From Salinicola salarius (GTDB lineage Bacteria > Pseudomonadota > Gammaproteobacteria > Pseudomonadales > Halomonadaceae): DNA of 62,226 nucleotides. The notes beneath the pieces were generated by a model that did no database searches, was not told where the DNA came from, and was given only the letters and a program-made list of their open reading frames with translations. The stretch is from NCBI RefSeq assembly GCF_003206135.1, contig NZ_PZJT01000016.1, positions 52,217 through 114,442 on the forward strand, written 5' to 3'. The position numbers and the translations under genes are program-made. This document shows positions 44,909 to 54,124 of this stretch, piece by piece. How positions within the stretch are numbered: the stretch's first letter is position 1; every line of letters begins with the position of its first letter.

Positions 44909-45866
44909 TCAGACTGGCCACGGTGGTGATGACCAGGGTGCCGAGGATGATCGTCATCGACAGCCAGATCGGGATCTCCGGCACCAGGTGCAGCGGCTGA
45001 CCACCGTTGATGAACGGCAGGCTGTTGGTGTGCATCGCCTCAATGATCAGCTTGACGCCGATGAAGGCCAGAATGAACGACAGTCCCAGGCTGAGATAGA
45101 CCAGACGCGTCAACAGACCGCCGAGCAGGAAGTACAGCTGAAGCAGCCCCAGCAAGGCGAAGGCGTTGGTCGTGAAGACGATATAGGGCTCCTTGGTCAG
45201 CCCGTAGATCGCGGGAATCGAATCCAGCGCGAACAGCACGTCGGTCATTCCCAGTGCCACCACCACCATGAACAGTGGCGTCACCAGACGCTTGCCGTTC
45301 TTGACCGTCAGCAGGCGATCGCTGTCGAACTCATCGGTAGCCGGCAGACGTTTCTGAATCCAGCGCACGATGGCATTGGGTTCGTACTCCTCGTTCTCGT
45401 CATGGCCGCCCGTGCCCTCGCGCACCAGCTGGATCGCGGTGTAGAGCAGAAACAGTCCGAACAGATAGAACACCCAACTGAACTGCGCGATGGCCGCAGC
45501 GCCGACGGCGATGAAGATGCCACGCAGGACCAGCGCAATCACGATGCCTATCAGCAGCGCCTTCTGCTGGTAGGCGCGCGGCACCGCGAACTTGGCCATG
45601 ATGATCAGGAAAACGAAGAGATTATCGACCGACAGGCTCTTCTCGGTGATGAAACCCGCGAAATACTCGGCGCCGTGCTGCGCGCCCCAGACCCACCACA
45701 GACCGCCACCAAAAACCGCTGCCAAGGCGATAAAGAAGACCGACCACCAGGCCGCTTCCTTGAAGGAGGGATCGTGGGGCTTACGCACATGGGCGTAGAA
45801 ATCGAAGATGAATAGTGCGGCAATGCCGGCGACAGTCGCCAGCCAGACCCAGACGGGTACGTGCAT
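44865..45866 (-). CDS. TerC-family integral membrane protein (Alx-like)
   Basis: A 333-aa protein with about nine membrane helices, linked in relatives to manganese efflux and to metallation of exported proteins. Characteristic parts are ITEKSLSVDNLFVFLIIM and VALGMTDVLFALDSIPAI, with the paired acidic residues in helices that bind metal. A probable manganese riboswitch lies directly upstream, supporting a manganese role. The 3' end overlaps the convergent sulfatase-like gene by 44 bp. Confidence 0.92.
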   Translation of the reverse strand: MHVPVWVWLATVAGIAALFIFDFYAHVRKPHDPSFKEAAWWSVFFIALAAVFGGGLWWVWGAQHGAEYFAGFITEKSLSVDNLFVFLIIMAKFAVPRAYQQKALLIGIVIALVLRGIFIAVGAAAIAQFSWVFYLFGLFLLYTAIQLVREGTGGHDENEEYEPNAIVRWIQKRLPATDEFDSDRLLTVKNGKRLVTPLFMVVVALGMTDVLFALDSIPAIYGLTKEPYIVFTTNAFALLGLLQLYFLLGGLLTRLVYLSLGLSFILAFIGVKLIIEAMHTNSLPFINGGQPLHLVPEIPIWLSMTIILGTLVITTVASLIKSRNLKSAPSHQE

Positions 45867-45889
45867 AGAGAAACCTCCGGTAGACGGTG

Positions 45890-46045
45890 AACGTCACCGA
45901 AAGTCTCTCCCGTCACTCTGATTGCCCCTGTCCGAGTCAGGACATGGCTGACAGAGCGACCAATAGCGCCGGGGCATGTGGCCCGTGCTGACGACGCTAT
46001 CGTCGGGGAGGATCGACGATCCTGCCCGTGGGATACTCCCCTTCC
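45890..46045 (-). ncRNA. Probable yybP-ykoY manganese riboswitch upstream of terC
   Basis: On the minus strand the leader begins with GGGGAGTA (46041-46034), continues through a GCGTCGTCAGCACGG segment and closes near GGGAGAGACTTTCGGTGA (45910-45893), about 30 bp before the terC start. These match the conserved 5' GGGGAGUA and the 3' AGAGACNUU part of this riboswitch class, which is known for controlling TerC/Alx and manganese exporters. It was recognised by eye; the middle helices were not modelled in full. Confidence 0.75.
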
Positions 46046-46114
46046 GTGCTGAGCGCATTGTGTCTTGAAGCCGGCAATGGCACAAGACCTGCCGACAAGT
46101 CAGACGACGGGCGG

Positions 46115-46423
46115 TCAATGCTGCTCGCCAGTGCTCTCCGCTGGTGGGGTTGCTTTCTCTTCCTGCCGAGTGCCCTTCATGAGTTGTTCCCGGGCGGAGG
46201 GCGAACCGGAATCGCCAGCATCGACATCATCGCTGGTCTGATCATCTTCGCTGCTCATTTCGTATTGCGACGTCGCTCCCTGATTCTGACCCTCGATCGT
46301 GTCCGCCTGCATGTCGGGATCTTGGCCCTCGGCGCTCTGGCTGTCCTTGTCATCCGACTGTGCCATGGCGCCGGTGGAGAGAAGCGCAATGGCAACAAGA
46401 GAAACGAACTGGGAAACGCGCAT
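46115..46423 (-). CDS. Small secreted acidic protein
   Basis: A 102-aa protein with a signal peptide (MRVSQFVSLVAIALLSTGAMAQ, cleaved after residue 21). The mature part is almost entirely polar and acidic (S, D, E, Q, T), with no hydrophobic core, so it is probably disordered in the periplasm. GGAAGGAGT precedes the start at 46423; the longer upstream frame is spurious. Function unknown. The strong acidity fits adaptation to salt. Confidence 0.72.
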   Translation of the reverse strand: MRVSQFVSLVAIALLSTGAMAQSDDKDSQSAEGQDPDMQADTIEGQNQGATSQYEMSSEDDQTSDDVDAGDSGSPSAREQLMKGTRQEEKATPPAESTGEQH

Positions 46424-46627
46424 GATATGACTCCTTCCAGGTGTGGTCTGCCTTCCAGGGCAACGTCGCTGCCATCGGCAGCGCCGGAAAGCCCCGGCTT
46501 CCTGACACCTAGCTGGTATAGAAGCCATTACTTCGCACGGCAAACACATTGATCGGCAGGCTTTAACCTGCCGGAAAGGCCCGATGTTCACCCGCGGATA
46601 TCCCTCTTTTTCGATTCAGTCACTTGG

Positions 46628-47218
46628 TCATGCCATCGCCTCCACAAGCTCGCGCCGATGGCACCCATCGGCGTGATCGTTGACCATGCCGACGGCCTGC
46701 ATCCAGGCATAGACGATCACCGGCCCGACGAACTTGAAACCGCGCTTCTTGAGCGCCTTGGACATCTCCAGGGAAAGCGGCGTCTGGGTGGGAACGGGGC
46801 CGTCGCTTTCAAAAGAGCGCTGGATGGGCTTGCCGCCGACCATGCCCCAGAGAAATTCGGAGAAGTCTTCGCCGTTGTCGTGCATGGCGAGATAGGCACG
46901 GGCATTGCCGATGGTCGCTTCGATCTTGGCACGCGAACGAATGATGCCGGCGTTGCCCATCAGTCGCTCGACATCGTTGTCGTCGAAGCGGGCGACCCGC
47001 TCGGGGTCGAAGCCCTCGAAAGCTTCCCGGAAGGCATCGCGCTTCTTGAGAATGGTCAGCCAGGAAAGGCCGGCCTGAAAGCCGTCGAGTATCAGCTTTT
47101 CCCACAGCGCGCGGCTGTCGTACTCGGGAACGCCCCACTCCTCGTCGTGGTACTCGGCATTCAGCGGATGGGTCTGCGCCCAGGCACATCGTTCGAGATG
47201 GAGGATCGGCTCATTCAT
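46628..47218 (-). CDS. tag: DNA-3-methyladenine glycosylase I
   Basis: A 196-aa base-excision repair enzyme removing 3-methyladenine. The zinc-snap residues are visible: an early cysteine (ERCAWA), a histidine in AEYHDEEWG, and the late pair in NDHADGCHRR. FQAGLSWLTILKKRDAFREA is the diagnostic helical region. Length is normal. No operon partner is evident. Confidence 0.95.
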   Translation of the reverse strand: MNEPILHLERCAWAQTHPLNAEYHDEEWGVPEYDSRALWEKLILDGFQAGLSWLTILKKRDAFREAFEGFDPERVARFDDNDVERLMGNAGIIRSRAKIEATIGNARAYLAMHDNGEDFSEFLWGMVGGKPIQRSFESDGPVPTQTPLSLEMSKALKKRGFKFVGPVIVYAWMQAVGMVNDHADGCHRRELVEAMA

Positions 47219-47351
47219 CGTCGGCTCTCGTGGGTCTCTTGGAATCGTGTCCGATTGTGACCCGTTCGAACTGGCTCGCCAAATACCGATGAGCCGACAC
47301 CGCTCAAAAACGGTGCCGGCTGCTTTTCATCGCGCACCGAAATCGGTGCTG

Positions 47352-47365
47352 GTCGTGGCTCGTGG
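47352..47365. repeat. Two heptamer copies abutting the fdhA stop codon
   Basis: GGTCGTG (47352-47358) and GCTCGTG (47359-47365) end at the base before the fdhA stop codon (complement of 47366-47368). They belong to the same unit family as the arrays at 4411 and 14403. Confidence 0.7.
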
Positions 47366-48559
47366 CTATTTGAGCGTCCCGTGCGGATCGATCACGAATT
47401 TCTTGGCCGCGCCCCCATCGAAGGCGGCATAGCCTTGCGGCGCTTCGTCCAACGAAATGGTCTGGACGTTCACGGCACGGCCGATCTGCACCTTGTCGTG
47501 AAGGATCGCCTGCATCAATTGGCGCTGGTAGCGCATTGCCGGTGTCTGCCCGGTGTGAAACGACATCGCCTTGGCCCAGCCGAGGCCGAACTTCATCGAA
47601 AGATTGCCTTGCTTCGCGTCCTCGCTCTCTGCGCCGGGATCCTCGGTCACGTAGAGCCCCGGAATCCCGACCCGGCCACCGGCCTGGGTAATCTCCATGG
47701 CGGCATTGAGCACCGTCGCCGGCTGTTCATGCGCATGGTTATGGCCGTGGCAGTTGGCCTCGAAGCCCACCGCATCCACCGCTGCGTCGACTTCGGGAAC
47801 GCCCAGCACGGACTCGATCAGCTCGGACATGCTGGCGTCCTGCTTGAGATCGAGCCCGACACAGCCGAAGCTTCGCGCCTGCTCCAGACGCTTGTCGTTC
47901 ATGTCGCCGACGATCACGCAGGCGGCACCCAGCAGTTGCGCGGAAACCGCGGCAGCCAGCCCGACCGGACCTGCACCGGCGATATAGACTGTCGATCCCG
48001 GCTGGACGCCAGCCGTCACGCAACCATGGAAACCGGTGGGGAAGATATCCGAGAGCATGGTGAGATCGAGGATCTTCTCCATCGCCTGCTCCCGATCGGG
48101 GAAGACGAGCAGTTGGAAGTCGGCATAAGGCACCATCACGTATTCGGCCTGGCCGCCGACCCAGCCGCCCATGTCGACGTACCCATAGGCACCGCCAGCA
48201 CGGTCACCGTTGACGTTGAGACAGATATGAGTATCGCCACGCTTGCAGTTGCGGCAGCGGCCGCAGGCGACGTTGAACGGGACCGAAACGATGTCGCCGA
48301 CCTTGATGAATTCGACGTCGCGACCGCATTCGATCACCTCGCCGGTGATTTCGTGACCCAGCACCATGCCCTCGGGCGCCGTGGTTCGACCACGCACCAT
48401 GTGCTGGTCGCTGCCGCAGATGTTGGTCGTCACGACCTTGAGGATGACGCCGTGATGGCATTGGCGGCTACCGAGGGCTAGCTCGGGGAAGGGAATACTT
48501 TCGACGGCGACCTTGCCGGCGCCGCGAAAGACGACGCCGCGATTGGCGGGTGAAGACAT
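47366..48559 (-). CDS. fdhA: Glutathione-independent formaldehyde dehydrogenase (zinc, NAD-dependent)
   Basis: A 397-aa medium-chain dehydrogenase of the Pseudomonas putida FdhA type, oxidising formaldehyde to formate with bound NAD. Visible are the catalytic-zinc residues in NICGSDQHM and LGHEITGE, a four-cysteine structural site (CGRCRNCKRGDTHIC), the Rossmann loop GAGPVGLAAA, and the family-specific GFEANCHGHNHAHEQPATVL. It neighbours gbcB/gbcA, whose demethylation releases formaldehyde, so detoxification is its likely job. The ATG at 48559 was chosen; the longer frame upstream is unlike the family. Confidence 0.92.
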   Translation of the reverse strand: MSSPANRGVVFRGAGKVAVESIPFPELALGSRQCHHGVILKVVTTNICGSDQHMVRGRTTAPEGMVLGHEITGEVIECGRDVEFIKVGDIVSVPFNVACGRCRNCKRGDTHICLNVNGDRAGGAYGYVDMGGWVGGQAEYVMVPYADFQLLVFPDREQAMEKILDLTMLSDIFPTGFHGCVTAGVQPGSTVYIAGAGPVGLAAAVSAQLLGAACVIVGDMNDKRLEQARSFGCVGLDLKQDASMSELIESVLGVPEVDAAVDAVGFEANCHGHNHAHEQPATVLNAAMEITQAGGRVGIPGLYVTEDPGAESEDAKQGNLSMKFGLGWAKAMSFHTGQTPAMRYQRQLMQAILHDKVQIGRAVNVQTISLDEAPQGYAAFDGGAAKKFVIDPHGTLK

Positions 48560-48798
48560 GGCGTGAACTCCTGTGACTGGTCTTTGGATGCCCTCTCGAT
48601 GGCCGCTCGAATCATGGTCTCTCTCATCACGGTCTTTCGAGGAAGGCATGCCGTAGCCAGCGTAAGAGCGCTCGTCGCTCCGAGGCTTTCTCGTTGCGCC
48701 ATCGGGTGACGCAACGACGACAGTGCCAGCATCCAATGGTCGAAATCGCGAGCGGAAAAAACCGCATCGCCCCCGCGGAAAGCTCGCAATTTCTTCTA

Positions 48799-48869
48799 GC
48801 CCGTAGCCCGTAGCCCGTAGCCCGTAGCCAACGATTTGCTCTTCTTTCAGCTTGGAGCTTATGGCTTAC
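48799..48869. repeat. Heptamer arrays downstream of gbcB
   Basis: AGCCCGT is repeated four and a half times at 48799-48830. A decayed trio AGCTTGG, AGCTTAT, GGCTTAC lies at 48849-48869, ending 17 bp from the gbcB stop. Both are variants of the AGCTCGT heptamer. The remaining gap between gbcB and fdhA (48560-48886) shows nothing else I can name. Confidence 0.8.
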
Positions 48870-48886
48870 CGCGCCGGCACAACGGG

Positions 48887-49987
48887 TCAAAAATCGATCA
48901 CGACCTTGCCTCTCGGCTTCGAGCAGCAGGAGAGAATGAAACCTTCGGCTTCGTCTTCCTCGGTGATGCCGCCGTTGTGCTCCATCTCGACCTCGCCTTC
49001 CAACTTCATCACGCGGCAAGTGCCGCAGATGCCCATGCCGCAGGCCTTGGGAATATGCAGGCCGAGCTTGGCCGCCGCCGAGTGGATCGTGTCGTTCTCG
49101 CTGACGCGGATACTCTTGCCGCTGCCGGTGAACTCCACCGGCATCAGCGTCGCCGTATCGACCTCCTCGGCGTCGGCTTCGGCCTGCTCGGCCAGTTCCA
49201 GCACGTCCTCCTGGACGCTCAGCGGCGTCGCGCCGAAGGACTCCTGGTGGTAGCGCGACATGTCGAAGCCGTCTTCCAGCAGCACCTGACGCACCGCCTT
49301 CATGAAAGGCGTCGGTCCGCAGCAGAATACCTCCCGCTCGAGATAGTCCGGCGCCATCAACGTCAGCATCTGCCGCGTCAGGTAGCCCCGGAATCCGGAC
49401 CAGGCCTGACTCAGCTCGTCGCTGCGCTCGCAGACGATATGCAGGCGGAACTCCGGCAGGCGCGAGAACATGTGCACCAGTTCACGGTGATAGATGATGT
49501 CGTTGGGCGCCTGAGCGCAATGGATGAACTCCAGGTCGACGGCGGCATTGGTATCGAAGAACCAGCGCGTCATCGACATCAACGGCGTGATCCCGACCCC
49601 TCCCGATAGCATCAACACTTTCTCCGCCGGGTGATCGATGACGTTGAAATCACCGACTGGCCCGTGAACGACCATCGGGTCGCCGACCTTGAGATTGTCA
49701 TGGAGCCAGTTCGAAACCTGGCCACCCGGCAGGCGCTTGACCGTGATCGAGAAGCTGTAGGGTATCGAGGGTGAACTGGAAATCGTGTAGGAGCGCATCA
49801 CCGGCTGCCCGGCGATCTCCAGTTCCAGCGTGACGAACTGCCCCGGCTTGAAGAAGAACATCACCGGCTGGTCGGCCATGAAACAGAACGTCCGCACGTT
49901 CCAGGTTTCCTGAATGACCTTGACGCACCGCACCTGATGGCGGCCGTTGGTCCAGGTTTGCGTATTGACCGGATTGAAGAATTGCAT
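48887..49987 (-). CDS. gbcB: Glycine betaine demethylase reductase subunit
   Basis: A 366-aa flavin/iron-sulfur reductase that feeds electrons from NAD(P)H to the Rieske oxygenase GbcA. The FAD domain (MRSYTISSSP), the NAD domain (MLSGGVGITPLMSMTR, EVFCCGPTPFM) and a C-terminal plant-type [2Fe-2S] ferredoxin (about 280-366; CGMGICGTCRVMKLEG with a later C-C) are in order. It is divergent from gbcA. The true start is the ATG at 49987; an in-frame GTG six bases upstream is less likely. Confidence 0.9.
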   Translation of the reverse strand: MQFFNPVNTQTWTNGRHQVRCVKVIQETWNVRTFCFMADQPVMFFFKPGQFVTLELEIAGQPVMRSYTISSSPSIPYSFSITVKRLPGGQVSNWLHDNLKVGDPMVVHGPVGDFNVIDHPAEKVLMLSGGVGITPLMSMTRWFFDTNAAVDLEFIHCAQAPNDIIYHRELVHMFSRLPEFRLHIVCERSDELSQAWSGFRGYLTRQMLTLMAPDYLEREVFCCGPTPFMKAVRQVLLEDGFDMSRYHQESFGATPLSVQEDVLELAEQAEADAEEVDTATLMPVEFTGSGKSIRVSENDTIHSAAAKLGLHIPKACGMGICGTCRVMKLEGEVEMEHNGGITEEDEAEGFILSCCSKPRGKVVIDF

Positions 49988-50416
49988 CGTCACCGCGCTC
50001 GATCGGAGGAAGATGGCGCTGGCGAGACGACATCGGCCCGCACCGCCGCTTCCGGTGAATTATCCTCATGAGCGGATTCTGCGCACGCCGAGGCCGGCCG
50101 ACTTGCCCATCAGCGACACAGGCATGCCAACCAACCCCAGCCGCCACCAAAACCTCGATGCAGAAACGAAAACTTACCTATCGTGACGCCCACGCAGTGC
50201 CATCGGCGCTCCGGTATCGACCGGTGATGTGACAGTGAGCATTTGTACCTGCCGGTCGGCCTGACATCGACGAATGTCGCGGGTGGACAATCTCATGGCC
50301 GACACCTAAGCGACACTTCGCCCAAAGGATGAATCATCGCCGCCACCTGCCATTCATGTCGTTCCCGCCGCGACATACGGAAACGACCCATATCTGTCAT
50401 TGATGAGGATGCGACC
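49988..50416. promoter_or_regulatory. Divergent gbcB-gbcA control region
   Basis: A 429-bp gap between the two divergent subunit genes. It contains a direct repeat CGACAC at 50300-50305 and 50311-50316 (11 bp apart, one helical turn) and an inverted TGTCG (50275-50279), 100-140 bp upstream of gbcA. In Pseudomonas an AraC-type activator, GbdR, controls these genes and binds direct repeats; whether these are its sites here is not known. Confidence 0.4.
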
Positions 50417-51706
50417 ATGTCACCACTTCCACGCGATAGCCTGGAGGATTCTCTCGCCAGTACCCGTCAGGCCGTGGCCGACATGCTGGACCAGCGTGCC
50501 CCTGCCTTCTCGCTGCCGCAGCCGTTCTACAACGACCCGCGCCTGTTCGCACTGGACATGCAGAACGTGTTCGAAAAACAGTGGCTGTTCGCCGGCATGA
50601 GCTGCGAAATTCCCGCCAAGGGCAACTTCTTCAAGGTGGAGATCGGCAGCAACTCCGTCATCGTGGTGCGCGGCGCCGAGAATCGTATCCACGCATTTCA
50701 CAATGTCTGCCGCCACCGCGGCTCGCGGCTCTGCCTGAAGGACAAGGGCAAGGTCGCCAAGCTGGTCTGCCCCTACCATCAGTGGACCTACGAACTCGAC
50801 GGCCGGCTGCTGTTCGCCGGCAGCGACATGGGCACCGATTTCGACATGAGCGCCTACGGTCTCAAACCGGTGGCGGTGAAGAGCGCGGGCGGATTCGTGT
50901 TCATCAACCTGAGCGACGACCCGGAACCGATCGACGATTTTCTCGTCTCGCTGGAACACTACCTCTCGCCCTACGAGATGGATAACGTCAAGGTCGCGGT
51001 GGAGTCCAACATCGTCGAGCGCGCCAACTGGAAGCTGGTGATCGAGAACAACCGCGAGTGCTACCACTGCAACGGCGCGCACCCGGAACTGCTCAACTCA
51101 TTGATCGAATTCGACGACACCGACGATCCGCGCTCCACCGGCGAATATCGCGATCTGGTCGCCCGCAAGCAGGCCGACTGGACCGCCTGCGAAGTACCTT
51201 GGCAACTGGCGCGCTTCGGCAAGCGCAACCGCCTCACCCGCACGCCATTGATCGACGGCGTCGTCTCGATGACCCTGGATGGCAAACCCGGCTGCAACAA
51301 ACTGATGGGGCGTATTCCCAACGCGGACATGGGTTCGCTGCGCATCCTGCATCTGCCCAATTCGTGGAACCATTTCATGGGCGATCACGCCGTGGTCTTC
51401 CGCGTATTGCCGTTGGGCCCGCAGGAGACACTGGTCACCACCAAATGGCTGGTTCACAAGGATGCCGTCGAAGGGGTCGACTATGACCCCGAGCGCCTGC
51501 GCCAGGTCTGGGATGCCACCAACGACCAGGACCGGCGTCTTGCCGAGGAAAACCAGCTCGGCATCAATTCGCTGGCGTATCAGCCGGGACCTTATTCGAA
51601 GACCTACGAATTCGGCGTGATCGACTTCATCGACTGGTACAGCGAAACGTTAAGGGCCAATCTCGGCGTCGAGACACCGAGCCACCTGCAGGTCGCTTCG
51701 CAATAG
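50417..51706 (+). CDS. gbcA: Glycine betaine demethylase oxygenase subunit (Rieske type)
   Basis: A 429-aa Rieske non-heme iron oxygenase converting glycine betaine to dimethylglycine and formaldehyde. The Rieske [2Fe-2S] ligands are in CRHRGSRLC and CPYHQWTYE (about 95-121). The mononuclear iron site is in NRECYHCNGAHPEL (about 214-227), with a later aspartate. Its reductase GbcB is divergent and FdhA is beyond it. This is the entry step for using betaine as carbon and nitrogen source, as expected in a halophile that also accumulates it. Confidence 0.92.
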   Translation: MSPLPRDSLEDSLASTRQAVADMLDQRAPAFSLPQPFYNDPRLFALDMQNVFEKQWLFAGMSCEIPAKGNFFKVEIGSNSVIVVRGAENRIHAFHNVCRHRGSRLCLKDKGKVAKLVCPYHQWTYELDGRLLFAGSDMGTDFDMSAYGLKPVAVKSAGGFVFINLSDDPEPIDDFLVSLEHYLSPYEMDNVKVAVESNIVERANWKLVIENNRECYHCNGAHPELLNSLIEFDDTDDPRSTGEYRDLVARKQADWTACEVPWQLARFGKRNRLTRTPLIDGVVSMTLDGKPGCNKLMGRIPNADMGSLRILHLPNSWNHFMGDHAVVFRVLPLGPQETLVTTKWLVHKDAVEGVDYDPERLRQVWDATNDQDRRLAEENQLGINSLAYQPGPYSKTYEFGVIDFIDWYSETLRANLGVETPSHLQVASQ

Positions 51707-51750
51707 TTCTATCTCGTCCAGTCCGGGACCCACCGACGGACTCACCAACG

Positions 51751-51776
51751 AAAAAGGCGCCCCGTCCGGGGCGCCT
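51751..51776 (-). terminator. Intrinsic terminator of the TonB receptor gene
   Basis: AGGCGCCCC (51755-51763) and GGGGCGCCT (51768-51776) form a perfect 9-bp stem with loop GTCC. On the minus strand the stem is followed by TTTTTCG. It lies between the convergent gbcA and receptor genes and may also slow transcription from gbcA, though there is no T-run on the plus strand. Confidence 0.85.
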
Positions 51777-51832
51777 GAGATTGGCGACAAAGCCGGCGTT
51801 GGGCCGGGCTCTCGTTCGGTGCGGAAACTGTA

Positions 51833-53884
51833 TTACCAACGATATTTCAGACTGCCGATAACGCTGCGGGACTCACCGTAGTAGCACCAGTAGTCACAGC
51901 CGCTGACATAATCTTCATCCGTCAGATTGGTCACGTTGACCTGAGCGGTCCAGTGGGAATCGATATCGTAGCTCGCCATCGCGTCATACAGCGTGTAGGC
52001 CGCCACTTTCGTGTCGCTGTATTGAGGCGAGTCCACGCTGGTGCCGACATAGCGCACCCCGGCACCCAGATCCACCCCCTTCAACGCACCCTGTGCAAAG
52101 TCGTAATCCAGCCATAGCGATGCCTGATGGCGCGGAATCAGTCCGGCACGAAGCTCTTTCTGGGTATCGCTGACATCCAACGTCACATCGGTATAAGTAT
52201 AGGCCGCAGTAACCTGAAGATTGTCGGTGACGTAGCCCACGCCCTCCAGTTCGAAACCGCGCGAGTGACGTTCCCCGCCCTGGTTGCTGGAAGCCCCTCC
52301 ACTGGGATAGAGCGTGTCGCTCTCCTTGAGATCGAACACGGCCGCGGTGACATAGCCGTCCAGCCAATTGGGCGCGTACTTGAGCCCTAGCTCCCACTGT
52401 TTACCCTCGCTAGGCTGGTAGGCATCACCGTTCAGGTCATTGCCGATATTGGGCGTGAATGACTCGCTGTAGCTTAGATACGGCGACAGCCCGTAGTCGC
52501 CCAGATACATGACCCCGCCGGTGTAGGACATCTGGGTATCGTCATAACTCTGGTCTTCGCCGCCGTCCTGCTTGTTGGTCACGTCGACGCTATCGTGCCG
52601 TGCCCCGGCGAGCAGAATCCAGCGATCGTAGAGGCGCAACTGATCCTGCACATAGACGCCGATCTGCTCCTTGCCCTGATCGTAGTAGGTCGGATCGCCG
52701 GGTTCACCGACACCGCTATTGTGAGGATCGAAGATATCGATGGTGTCGTAGGCGAAGTTGTCGCGACTGAGATAGTCGGCATCCAGATGCTGATAATCCA
52801 AGCCCACCAACAACGTGTTTTCGGTGTTATCCGTATACCAGCTACCGATCATGCGGTTGTCGATGGTAAAGGCGTCGTAGCTACCGTCGCGATAGGTCAG
52901 GCCACGCTGCGCGGTACGATCATCGAGCATATACGAGGGGTAAGCGGTTCGCAGAAACAGGTCCAGGGAAGCGAGACGTGCGTTCTGCTGGAATTCCCAG
53001 GTATCGTTGAAAGTGTGCTCGAGCTCATAGCCAACCGCGATCTGCTCATGCTCGAGACGATCGTTGTCGTTGTCACCGAGGTCCGTATCCCGATCCACCT
53101 TGCCAAAAGGCGTATCATTGACGGAGCCGTAAGGCAGATAGAATACGTTGGCGGGCGTGCCGTGATCGCGCTGATAGCTGGCCAGCAGCGTCAGCGTGGT
53201 GTCATCGGAGAGATCCACCGCCAGGCTCGGAGCAAAATAGACCCGCTCGTTATCGGTGCCATCGAGTTCACCGTCCTGATCTCGAAACAGACCGACAAAA
53301 CGGTAGCGCACATCACCGCTGTCGGTGACCGGACCGGACGTATCGATGCCGACCTGGCGATGCCCTTTGTTACCGCCCTGGATCTCGAACAACCCTTGCG
53401 TCTCTTCCGTCGGCCGCTTGCTGACGGCGTTGACGATACCGCCGGGAGGCGCCTCACCATAGAGAATCGAGGCCGGCCCCTTCAGAAAATCGACCCGTTC
53501 GAGGCCGAACGGCTCGGTCTTCCACCACAGGTAGCCAGCCTCGCGGAACAGACGCAAGCCATCCTGATAGGTCGAATCCTCGCCCGAGAACCCCCGAAAA
53601 AAGAACCAGTCCGCCTTGGCGTCGTTACCATAGGGCGAAGACAGTGCGCCGGAACGATAACGCAGCACCTGGTCATATCTGTTGACCGATCGTTTCTCCA
53701 GTTCCGAGTCGCTGACGACGGAGGTCGCGCGTGGCGTTTCCAGCAGCGGCGTATCGACCTTGAGCGCCGTCCCGGTAACGACCACCGTATCGTTGTTGAC
53801 TGTCGACTCCTGCGCGAGAGCATTTCCGGCGTAGATCAACAGCAACGAACCGCCGACGGCGGCAAAGGTGTTCCCTGATTTCAT
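51833..53884 (-). CDS. TonB-dependent ferric-siderophore receptor
   Basis: A 683-aa outer-membrane receptor. The signal peptide ends in AGNALAQ (about 25), then a TonB-box-like NDTVVVTG and the plug domain (about 45-160, with RYRSGALSSPYG, WFFFRGF, FLKGPASILYGEAPPGG). A 22-strand-type barrel follows and ends ...SLKYRW with the terminal aromatic residue. FhuA/FpvA-like siderophore receptors have this layout, and ferrichrome/hydroxamate-type ligands are plausible given the adjacent FhuB-like permease. A Fur-box-like sequence lies upstream. Confidence 0.92.
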   Translation of the reverse strand: MKSGNTFAAVGGSLLLIYAGNALAQESTVNNDTVVVTGTALKVDTPLLETPRATSVVSDSELEKRSVNRYDQVLRYRSGALSSPYGNDAKADWFFFRGFSGEDSTYQDGLRLFREAGYLWWKTEPFGLERVDFLKGPASILYGEAPPGGIVNAVSKRPTEETQGLFEIQGGNKGHRQVGIDTSGPVTDSGDVRYRFVGLFRDQDGELDGTDNERVYFAPSLAVDLSDDTTLTLLASYQRDHGTPANVFYLPYGSVNDTPFGKVDRDTDLGDNDNDRLEHEQIAVGYELEHTFNDTWEFQQNARLASLDLFLRTAYPSYMLDDRTAQRGLTYRDGSYDAFTIDNRMIGSWYTDNTENTLLVGLDYQHLDADYLSRDNFAYDTIDIFDPHNSGVGEPGDPTYYDQGKEQIGVYVQDQLRLYDRWILLAGARHDSVDVTNKQDGGEDQSYDDTQMSYTGGVMYLGDYGLSPYLSYSESFTPNIGNDLNGDAYQPSEGKQWELGLKYAPNWLDGYVTAAVFDLKESDTLYPSGGASSNQGGERHSRGFELEGVGYVTDNLQVTAAYTYTDVTLDVSDTQKELRAGLIPRHQASLWLDYDFAQGALKGVDLGAGVRYVGTSVDSPQYSDTKVAAYTLYDAMASYDIDSHWTAQVNVTNLTDEDYVSGCDYWCYYGESRSVIGSLKYRW

Positions 53885-53950
53885 CGGATCGAGTGCCCGT
53901 TCATGACGTGGTGGAAGCCGGCGGCGTCCGACCGGCGATTATTCTCGCAT

Positions 53951-53975
53951 ATCATTGTAAATAACAATCATTACT
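53951..53975. promoter_or_regulatory. Candidate Fur box near the receptor gene
   Basis: The sequence ATTGT-AAATA-ACAAT with a following CATTAC (53954-53974) is an A/T-rich inverted repeat of the Fur kind, 67-90 bp upstream of the receptor start on the minus strand. Iron repression of the divergent uptake genes is expected from it. Confidence 0.6.
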
Positions 53976-54014
53976 ATGTGTATCAGCAATTCGCTTTCGC
54001 TCACTCTCCTCGAT

Positions 54015-54033
54015 TGATAACGATTGTCATTCG
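54015..54033. promoter_or_regulatory. Candidate Fur box near the binding-protein gene
   Basis: TGATAACGATTGTCATTCG resembles the 19-bp Fur consensus GATAATGATAATCATTATC at most positions. It is about 90 bp upstream of the proposed fhuD-like start and with the box at 53951 covers both divergent promoters. Confidence 0.65.
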
Positions 54034-54124
54034 ATCTACCATCACCGCCCAACGCCGCTTCCAGCGCCCTCTCGAGTCAGCGGGCGTCTGCGTCATCGTT
54101 TCCCGTTGCCAGGAACCCGTCATC

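Noticed and set aside
51751..51776. Terminator of gbcA on the plus strand
   Set aside because: The T-run follows the stem only on the minus strand, so it is assigned to the TonB receptor gene; action on gbcA is possible but not shown.
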